Positions 1-5,534 of a stretch of 5,564 bases of DNA are shown piece by piece (the first letter of the stretch is position 1; every line of letters begins with the position of its first letter). A model generated the notes under the pieces. The model was not told the DNA's origin. It saw only the letters and a list, made by a program, of their open reading frames with translations, and searched no databases. Source of the DNA: Caldora sp. SIO3E6 (GTDB lineage: Bacteria > Cyanobacteriota > Cyanobacteriia > Cyanobacteriales > Coleofasciculaceae). Where the stretch lies: NCBI GenBank assembly GCA_010672185.1, contig JAAHHL010000535.1, forward strand, positions 1 to 5,564, in the 5' to 3' direction. The translations under genes were made by a program, and so were the position numbers.

Positions 1-288
1 TTGTTAGGTTGTGTTATGCAAGATGACCCTCCCTTCTCTGGGGAAACTTTAGAAGAGGTGATTCGGGAGCGCCGGGACTACTTACTCTCCTCGATTGATG
101 ATGATGAGTGGGAATTGCTGTTTCAAGTAATGAAAAAGCAAACCGTCAGAGGCGATATGGAGCACAATATTCTATTGCGCAGTATGTTTGTCTTTGAATA
201 CCGCGATCGCGACGGTCAATGGTTTGACATTAACCCGGTGTTAGCAGAATCGCCAAAGTTTAAATCATGGTTGAAACAAAACAACTAG
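1..288 (+). CDS. Small hypothetical acidic protein, upstream partner of the WD40/STAND gene
   Basis: I do not recognise a family for this protein. The frame is open from the first base, so the true start may lie upstream. The usable starts in view are TTG at 1 and ATG at 16; the ATG gives 90 residues beginning MQDDPPFSGETLEE and is the more ordinary choice, although no strong ribosome site precedes either. The product is soluble-looking and acidic, with a run of Asp (SSIDDDEWELLF) and a probable beta segment (MFVFEYRDRDGQWFDI). It has no signal peptide, membrane helix, metal-binding Cys/His cluster or nucleotide-binding motif. The stop codon (286-288) lies 22 bases inside the next gene, which suggests one transcript and translational coupling. 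By position it could be a partner or regulator of the large protein, but that is inference. A HIP1 site lies within it. I am fairly sure it is a real gene and unsure of its exact start. Confidence 0.68.
   Translation: MLGCVMQDDPPFSGETLEEVIRERRDYLLSSIDDDEWELLFQVMKKQTVRGDMEHNILLRSMFVFEYRDRDGQWFDINPVLAESPKFKSWLKQNN
203..210. repeat. HIP1 octamer GCGATCGC
   Basis: A perfect palindromic HIP1 site in the small upstream gene, coding for part of YRDRDG. HIP1 is strongly over-represented in many cyanobacterial genomes. Confidence 0.9.
267..288 (+). promoter_or_regulatory. 22-base overlap of two genes, likely translational coupling
   Basis: The ATG of the large gene (267-269) lies inside the last codons of the small upstream gene, whose TAG is at 286-288, in a different frame. 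The bases just before the ATG (CAAAGTTTAAATC) hold no convincing Shine-Dalgarno sequence. Ribosomes ending on the first gene would be well placed to restart on the second, so coupling is a reasonable inference. Confidence 0.55.
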
Positions 289-3200
289 CAGGCATTGCAA
301 CATATAACCAACGCTCTTTAAAAGCCCTAGATCGAGCTTTGTTTTTCTCCCAAGGGGAGTTTTCCCTCGTGTTAGTGCGGTGCAACTATCACAGTCTGCA
401 ACAGCGGGTGTTGGAGGATTTACGGGAACTAGCTCAAGATCGCTATACCATTCGAGAGTTAGAACTACCATCATCCGCCACTACTCTCTACACAACTATT
501 CAAAACTACGAGCACAAAGCGGGTGAGGAAAAAAAGGGGTGGGGAAAAGAGTTAGCTGACGCGGAGACGCGGAGACACGGAGACGGGGAGAATAGAAATC
601 CCACCTCACATTTCGTTCACCCGCACAAAACCCCCTGTGCCTCAGTTTTATCCCATCCCGCCTTGATTATTTCCGGTTTGGAGTCGGTAAATGCTTTGGA
701 AGACTTGTTTACTTCCAGCAATCAAGTACGGGATGAATTTCGCAAGCGGTTGCCTTTCCCGCTGGTATTGTGGGTGAATGATGAAGTACTGGAAAAGCTA
801 GTACTGTTTGCCCCAGATTTCGCTAGTTGGGCTGCTGCACCAATTAAATTTGAAATTACTACCGATGAGTTAATCGGTTTACTGCGGCAAAGGGCAGATA
901 CTCTGTTTACATCTCTGTTGCATCCCAGGCAACACAGAGATGGCTTGTGGCAGTTTGCTACCCACCATTCCACCCTAAATTTGACCACAGATCACCGCTC
1001 TCGTGTGGAATTGGAAGCGGCTTTGAGTGATTTAAAACGTCGTCAACAATTAATTGGCCCTCAACTCAAAGCCAGTCTACAATTTTTACTTGGTCAATAT
1101 GAACATGCTCGCGACGAGATTGATTCTGCCCTAGATCATTACCGGCAAAGTTTGAAGTTTTGGCGAGCTAGCCAAAATTCGGAAGGAGAGGGACTGCTGC
1201 TACTGTATATAGGTTGGTGTTATTGTCGCAAAGCTGATTTACATCGGTCTAACAAAGTTCGTAACTGGCAAGAGGCAACCCATCACCTAGAACAAGCTAT
1301 TGATGCTTTTGAGCAGGCTAAGCGTCAAGATATAGTTGCTCAGTTTATTACTCAACTGGCGGAAGTATGGCAATACTTGGAAAAATGGGAGCACTTACGA
1401 GATCTAGCTCAAAAATCTCTCCACTTACATCAAATCTATGGCTCACCACTGCAACTCGCTCAAGATCACGGCTTTTTAGCTGAGGTAGCAATTCGGCATT
1501 CCAGGTGGGGAGATGCTAAAAATCAGGCTCGCAAGGCTCTTTTTCTGTTAAGTAATGTTCTGGAAGATAGGGAGACGCGGAGATGGGGAGATGGGGAGAC
1601 GCGGAGACGCGGAGACGCGGGGACGCGGGGACGCGGGGATGGGGAAGACAAGGGAAATATTGACAATTCCCAATTCCCAATTCCCAATTCCCAATTCCCA
1701 ATTCCCAATTCCCAATTCCCAATTCCCGATTCCCAATTCCCAATTCCCGATTCCCGATTCCCAATTATCAACAACCACGGATTTTTACTAAATCAACTAT
1801 ATCAGTTATATTTAGTCAAATCCCAGCAGCAATTGGCTATGCAGTTGGATGCTCGTCAGCAGCTGTCCCAAGCCCGTAAGGAGCTGCAACAAAATATTGA
1901 GTTAAGTGATTATAATTCTAGAATTCAACGTTATCTTTACTTACTAGAAAGTTTACGTAAGCTTTATTTTGAACAAAAATGTTACTTAGAAGCGTTTCGC
2001 CTCAAGCAAGAACAACGTTTGGTAGAGCAACTCTATGGCTTTCGGGCTTTTATTGGTGCTAATCGCCTACAGCCCCAACGCCCAATTAGGAACCAACTAA
2101 TGCCAGCGGAGGAGCAGCAAGAAATTATTGCCCGGGAAATTGCTGCTTCTGGACGACAGCAGGATGTCAACCGCTTGATTGAACGCCTGAGCCGCGCCAA
2201 CTATAAACTAATAGTTATTCATGGTCAGTCAGGAGTAGGCAAAAGTTCCATTGTTTCTGCTGGATTAGTGCCTGCCCTCAAAAATCAAGCTTTAGGCGAT
2301 CGCATCGCTTTGCCCATCGTAGTGCAAGTTTACACTGACTGGGTGCGGGAACTAGGGAAATCTTTACACAAAGCCCTCCTAGAGTTTGGCTCCCATGAAA
2401 GGGAAGAACTGATTAATTTAGTTTTCCAGGAAGAGCGCATTGATCAGGGTCAAATTAAAGTGATTCTGGAACAACTGCGACAAAATTCCGAAAACAATTT
2501 GTTGACAATTATCATTTTTGACCAATTAGAAGAATTTTTCCTGGAATATAGCAATCAATCCCAAAAAGTTGTATTTTATGAGTTTATCAGAAACTGCCTC
2601 AATTTGCCCTTTGTTAAGGTAATTTTCTCAATTAGGGATGAATCTCTCCATCACTTATTAGAAATTGAACAATTCAAGCTCGAAGTCATCGAGAACAATA
2701 TTCTGGATAAAAATATTCGTTATCCTTTAGATAACTTTTTATTGGCAGATGCCCATGCCGTAATTCACCATCTGACAGAACGAGCTCATTTTTATTTAGA
2801 ACCAGCTTTAATTGATGAATTGGTCAGAGATTTAGCAGGAGAAATGTCCGTAGTACGTCCCATTGAGTTGCAGGTAGTAGGGGCACAGCTACAGACGGAG
2901 CAGATTACCACCTTGGCTCAGTATCAGCAACATGGTCCCAAGGAAAAACTAGTAGAGCGATTTTTAGAAAAGGTGATTAAAGACTGCGGCTCAGAAAACG
3001 AAGAGTCAGCTTGGCGAGTCTTGTATTTACTCACCGATGAACATAATAACCGTCCCTTAAAAACTCATGAAGAGTTGGCAGAATTATCAGGAATTGAAGC
3101 CAAAACCTTAGATTTAATTCTCGAAATATTGGAAAAATCTGGATTAGTTTTTCTCTTCTCAGAAATTACCGATCACCGCTATCAATTAGTTCATGATTAT

Positions 3201-5531
3201 CTAGTAGGGTTTATCCGCCAAAAACAACAATCCAGCAACGAGGCAGAATTACTCTTAGAAATAGAAGAGTTGCGCAAAACCGAACAACAACTGCGTGCGG
3301 AACTCAGGGAAAAAGAACTCAAAACCCAATTAGCCAAAGCCACCGCCCAACAAAAAAAACTTACGGAAAAGCTCAATCAAGTTCTTCAACAAAGATTGCG
3401 AGAAGAGCGTATTCGGGGATTAGTGCTAGCCCTATTAACAGTCGTATCTGGGATACTGGGAACCTGGGCTTTTATCAGTGAAAATAACTTCCAGTTAATT
3501 GCCTTGAGCGCTTCTTCGGAAGCCTTGCTGTCTGATAACAGTACTTTTGATGCCCTGGTCACCAGTTTACCAGCGGGGAAACAACTACAACAGTCTTTGG
3601 GGGCAACAGCGGAAGCTCAAACCAGGGTAGTCACAGCCCTTCAACAGGCAGTTTATAGTGTTAGGGAAAGGAACCGTTTCCAAGGGCATACCGATTGGGT
3701 TAGTAGTGTTAGTTTTAGTCCCGACGGTGAGCTGATTGCTTCCGGGAGCAAGGACAATAGTATTAAACTTTGGCACAAAGATGGTAGCCTATTCCAAGAT
3801 CTTCCAGGACATGAAGATGGAGTTCATAGTGTCAGCTTTAGTCCAGATGGTAAAATAATTGCTAGTGCTGGGGCTGACAACCAAGTTAAGCTTTGGCAAC
3901 GCCATGACACAGGTAAGTTTGAAGCTATACCGGCACAAGTTCTAACAGGGCATACTCAACCAGTCAACAGTGTTAGCTTTAGTGCCGATGGTAAAATAAT
4001 TGCCTCAGCTAGTTGGGATAATACAGTTAAACTTTGGAGCAGAGATGGTAAATTGCTGAAAACCCTAACAGGGCATACAGATTTTGTCTTAGATGTGAGT
4101 TTTAGTCCCGATGGTAAGCTAATTGCTTCAGCAAGTAGGGACAAAACCATAAGACTTTGGAGTAGAGATGGTGAGTTGCTCAAGACTCTCACCCAGCATG
4201 AAAAACCTGTTACTAGTGTTAGCTTTAGTCCAGATAGTCAAAGGCTGGCTAGTGCTAGTGTGGACAATACAGTTAAACTTTGGCAGCCCAATGGCGAACT
4301 AATCAATACCTTCGAGGGTCATAGTAAATCAGTACTAAGTGTCAACTTCAGTCCCGACAGCAAGACTCTTGCCAGTGCTAGCGATGATAATACCGTCAAA
4401 CTCTGGCATTTAGATGGAACAGGAAAAGTTGAAACCCTCAAGGGTCATGGCAATTTTGTTCAAGATGCCATGTTTAGTCCCGATGGTAACACCCTGGCTA
4501 GTGCTAGTGCTGACAACACCATCAAAATCTGGAGTGCCCAGAGTATGCCTCAAGAGATTAAAGGGCATAGTCAAGCAGTTAGTGGGGTAAGTTTTAGTCC
4601 TGTTGGTCAGACTATTGTTACCGTCAGTTGGGACAAAAGCATCAAACTCTGGAGTCGTAATGATCGTACCTTGTTGCAAGCGATCGCACAAGCTCATAGA
4701 GAACCAATACTGAGTGTCAGTTTTAGTCCCGATGGTGAGTTGCTTGCCACTGCCAGCGAAGACAAAACCGTGAAACTTTGGCAGCGTCAGGGGGACAAAT
4801 GGTCAACTCAGCCTTACCAAACCTTAGAGGGGCATACGGAACAAGTCAATAGTGTCAGTTTTAGTCCCGATGGGCAGTTGTTAGTTTCTGCTAGTAATGA
4901 CCAAACGGTGAAAGTCTGGAAGCAAGATGGCACCTTAGTCCAAACATTGTCAGGTCATGATGGTATAGTTTGGGGAGCAAGTTTCAGTCCAGATGGGGAG
5001 TCGATTGCTTCTGCGAGTGAAGACAAAACAGTGAAACTCTGGAGACGCAATGGTAGAGATGGTTGGGAAACTCAATCTTATAAAACTTTGGATGAGAAGC
5101 ATCATGCTTCGGTTAACTGGGTAACCTTCTCTCCTAATGGAAAGTTAATTGCTTCTGCTAGCGATGATGGTACAGTAAACCTGTGGAAAAGCAACGGCAG
5201 TTTTCTGAAGACCTTAAAAGGACACAATGGTATTGTTAATTGGGTGACCTTCTCTCCCGAAGGTAACAAGATTGCATCGGGAAGTGATGATCAGACGGTG
5301 AAACTCTGGAGTCAAGGGGGTAATTTAATTACTACAGTAAAAGGTCACAAACAAGCGGTTTATGGGGTAAGTTTCAGCCCAGATGGTGAGTGGTTAGCCT
5401 CTGCTGGTGAAGACAAAACAGTAATTGTGCGGAATTTGAATTTAGATGAGTTACTGGCTAATGGTTGCCAATGGTTAGCAGATTATCATCAGAATAACCC
5501 CAATTCTCCGAGCGATCGCGCTTGTGATTAA
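267..5531 (+). CDS. Large STAND-class NTPase with TPR-like region, membrane helix and 14 WD40 repeats
   Basis: This 1754-residue protein is a probable signal-sensing NTPase switch. Residues 1-235 form a module with strands like EFSLVLVRCNY and FPLVLWVNDEVLEKL that resembles a P-loop fold lacking Walker A. Residues 245-430 and 503-592 are helical and TPR-like. The NTPase (about 612-985) is closest to the nSTAND1 type: Walker A GQSGVGKS (653-660), Walker B-like IIIFDQLEE (748-756), an FSIRDE segment (787-792), and a winged-helix-like end YQLVHDYLVGFI. A coiled coil (990-1049), a membrane helix (1051-1070), a helical linker and 14 WD40 repeats (1138-1723) follow. The tail LDELLANGCQWLADY matches the ending I recall for cyanobacterial WD40 proteins. 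The ATG at 267 is chosen because family members, as I recall them, begin shortly before a YNQRSLKAL-like segment; no clear Shine-Dalgarno precedes it, fitting coupling to the overlapping upstream gene. Two tandem-repeat inserts are translated within it. In known STAND proteins the repeats bind a trigger and the NTPase then oligomerises. No catalytic effector domain is recognisable, so the output (signalling, immunity or cell death) is unknown. Confidence 0.95.
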   Translation: MVETKQLAGIATYNQRSLKALDRALFFSQGEFSLVLVRCNYHSLQQRVLEDLRELAQDRYTIRELELPSSATTLYTTIQNYEHKAGEEKKGWGKELADAETRRHGDGENRNPTSHFVHPHKTPCASVLSHPALIISGLESVNALEDLFTSSNQVRDEFRKRLPFPLVLWVNDEVLEKLVLFAPDFASWAAAPIKFEITTDELIGLLRQRADTLFTSLLHPRQHRDGLWQFATHHSTLNLTTDHRSRVELEAALSDLKRRQQLIGPQLKASLQFLLGQYEHARDEIDSALDHYRQSLKFWRASQNSEGEGLLLLYIGWCYCRKADLHRSNKVRNWQEATHHLEQAIDAFEQAKRQDIVAQFITQLAEVWQYLEKWEHLRDLAQKSLHLHQIYGSPLQLAQDHGFLAEVAIRHSRWGDAKNQARKALFLLSNVLEDRETRRWGDGETRRRGDAGTRGRGDGEDKGNIDNSQFPIPNSQFPIPNSQFPIPDSQFPIPDSRFPIINNHGFLLNQLYQLYLVKSQQQLAMQLDARQQLSQARKELQQNIELSDYNSRIQRYLYLLESLRKLYFEQKCYLEAFRLKQEQRLVEQLYGFRAFIGANRLQPQRPIRNQLMPAEEQQEIIAREIAASGRQQDVNRLIERLSRANYKLIVIHGQSGVGKSSIVSAGLVPALKNQALGDRIALPIVVQVYTDWVRELGKSLHKALLEFGSHEREELINLVFQEERIDQGQIKVILEQLRQNSENNLLTIIIFDQLEEFFLEYSNQSQKVVFYEFIRNCLNLPFVKVIFSIRDESLHHLLEIEQFKLEVIENNILDKNIRYPLDNFLLADAHAVIHHLTERAHFYLEPALIDELVRDLAGEMSVVRPIELQVVGAQLQTEQITTLAQYQQHGPKEKLVERFLEKVIKDCGSENEESAWRVLYLLTDEHNNRPLKTHEELAELSGIEAKTLDLILEILEKSGLVFLFSEITDHRYQLVHDYLVGFIRQKQQSSNEAELLLEIEELRKTEQQLRAELREKELKTQLAKATAQQKKLTEKLNQVLQQRLREERIRGLVLALLTVVSGILGTWAFISENNFQLIALSASSEALLSDNSTFDALVTSLPAGKQLQQSLGATAEAQTRVVTALQQAVYSVRERNRFQGHTDWVSSVSFSPDGELIASGSKDNSIKLWHKDGSLFQDLPGHEDGVHSVSFSPDGKIIASAGADNQVKLWQRHDTGKFEAIPAQVLTGHTQPVNSVSFSADGKIIASASWDNTVKLWSRDGKLLKTLTGHTDFVLDVSFSPDGKLIASASRDKTIRLWSRDGELLKTLTQHEKPVTSVSFSPDSQRLASASVDNTVKLWQPNGELINTFEGHSKSVLSVNFSPDSKTLASASDDNTVKLWHLDGTGKVETLKGHGNFVQDAMFSPDGNTLASASADNTIKIWSAQSMPQEIKGHSQAVSGVSFSPVGQTIVTVSWDKSIKLWSRNDRTLLQAIAQAHREPILSVSFSPDGELLATASEDKTVKLWQRQGDKWSTQPYQTLEGHTEQVNSVSFSPDGQLLVSASNDQTVKVWKQDGTLVQTLSGHDGIVWGASFSPDGESIASASEDKTVKLWRRNGRDGWETQSYKTLDEKHHASVNWVTFSPNGKLIASASDDGTVNLWKSNGSFLKTLKGHNGIVNWVTFSPEGNKIASGSDDQTVKLWSQGGNLITTVKGHKQAVYGVSFSPDGEWLASAGEDKTVIVRNLNLDELLANGCQWLADYHQNNPNSPSDRACD
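561..592 (+). repeat. Octamer tandem repeat in coding frame (GCGGAGAC, 4 copies)
   Basis: Four 8-base units lie in a row: GCGGAGAC, GCGGAGAC, ACGGAGAC and GGGGAGAA. They encode part of ETRRHGDGEN (residues 100-109) in the large protein. This belongs to a segment of roughly residues 84-130 that breaks the N-terminal module between TTLYTTIQ and ALIISGLESVN, and reads as low-complexity, out-of-character protein. The same octamer family recurs at 1569-1648 in the same gene. It is a cyanobacterial-type genomic short tandem repeat that has stayed open in the reading frame. Confidence 0.85.
1569..1648 (+). repeat. Octamer tandem repeat in coding frame (GSGGRGAY type, about 9-10 copies)
   Basis: About ten 8-base units follow one another, for example GCGGAGAT, GGGGAGAT, GGGGAGAC, GCGGAGAC (twice), GCGGGGAC (twice) and GCGGGGAT; the first and last are degenerate. 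Three units make 24 bases, so the protein shows an eight-residue rhythm of the RETRRWGD / GETRRRGD / AGTRGRGD kind (residues 435-460), rich in Arg, Gly and Asp. The block sits in a loop between two helices of the TPR-like region and runs almost directly into the heptamer block. Confidence 0.9.
1665..1766 (+). repeat. Heptamer tandem repeat in coding frame (AATTCCC, 14 copies plus a partial)
   Basis: Fourteen complete 7-base units run without a break: eleven AATTCCC and three GATTCCC (units 10, 13 and 14), then a partial AATT. Three units make 21 bases, giving the seven-residue peptide repeat NSQFPIP, NSQFPIP, NSQFPIP, DSQFPIP, DSRFPI (residues 467-500). All three forward frames read the same cyclic heptapeptide and all three reverse frames are also free of stops, which explains the open frames seen in every direction here. 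It resembles the short tandem repeats usually found between genes in filamentous cyanobacteria. Confidence 0.95.
2100..3221 (+). other. STAND (nSTAND1-like) NTPase domain within the large gene
   Basis: The domain opens with IAREIAASGRQQDVNRLIERL, the usual GR-containing lead-in of STAND NTPases. Walker A is encoded at 2223-2246 with Lys659 and Ser660 intact. The Walker B-like strand is encoded at 2508-2534 as IIIFDQLEE, where DQ(F/L)EE is typical of nSTAND1. A helical and winged-helix-like part ends at YQLVHDYLVGFIRQKQ. All motifs expected for nucleotide binding are present, so the NTPase is likely to be active. A NACHT-like label is possible but the DQLEE motif fits nSTAND1 better. Confidence 0.85.
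2296..2303. repeat. HIP1 octamer GCGATCGC
   Basis: A perfect copy in the NTPase-coding region, just after the Walker A helix (residues around GDRIA). Confidence 0.9.
3234..3476 (+). other. Coiled coil followed by one membrane helix, within the large gene
   Basis: Residues 990-1049 are heavily charged and helical (EIEELRKTEQQLRAELREKE and on), fitting a coiled coil. They end in QQRLREERIRG, a strongly basic stretch, followed by about 20 uncharged hydrophobic residues (1051-1070, GLVLALLTVVSGILGTWAFI) and then an acidic SENN. The charge pattern predicts that the NTPase side is cytoplasmic. The same segment type occurs in related cyanobacterial proteins as I recall them. One helix would put the WD40 part on the other side of the membrane unless it lies flat. 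Confidence 0.75.
3678..5435 (+). repeat. 14 tandem WD40 repeat units (two seven-bladed propellers)
   Basis: Fourteen units of about 40-48 codons each begin with a GH- or H-containing turn and end in [VI]-x-[LIV]-W (unit 14 ends VIVR). Their GH/H turns are near residues 1140, 1181, 1228, 1269, 1310, 1351, 1393, 1433, 1476, 1522, 1563, 1611, 1652 and 1693. The core of most is V-x-x-V-S-F-S-P-D-G, then (I/L)ASAS-x-D-(N/K)TVKLW. Units 2, 9 and 11 carry longer following linkers. The DNA units differ at many synonymous sites, so this is mostly an older array kept similar at protein level. WD40 propellers bind proteins or other ligands; no enzyme activity is expected from this part. Confidence 0.95.
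4680..4687. repeat. HIP1 octamer GCGATCGC
   Basis: A perfect copy in the WD40 array, in the linker before unit 9 (LLQAIAQAH). Confidence 0.9.
5512..5519. repeat. HIP1 octamer GCGATCGC
   Basis: A perfect copy in the last codons of the large gene (PSDRACD). Confidence 0.9.
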
Positions 5532-5534
5532 AAA

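Noticed and set aside
1..3. TTG at the first base as the firm start of the small gene
   Set aside because: The frame is open to the window edge and an ATG follows at 16, so the TTG could be an internal codon or simply where the window was cut.
516..656. Insertion sequence
   Set aside because: There is no transposase, and no certain terminal repeats or target duplication; only weak inverted repeats were found and are listed as a low-interest finding.
267..971. A TIR, caspase-like or nuclease effector at the N-terminus
   Set aside because: None of the catalytic motifs of these families can be seen in residues 1-235.
561..1766. CRISPR array
   Set aside because: The units are 7 or 8 bases and directly adjacent, with no unique spacers and no cas gene in view.
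1516..1791. Open frames in the other two forward or all reverse frames across the repeat insert
   Set aside because: They exist only because 7- and 8-base repeats have no stop in any frame. Their products are repeats such as GNWELGI with no independent start signal.
3585..4697. Reverse-strand open frames within the NTPase-WD40 coding region
   Set aside because: They are shadows of the repeated WD40 codons, with low-complexity products and no supporting start context.
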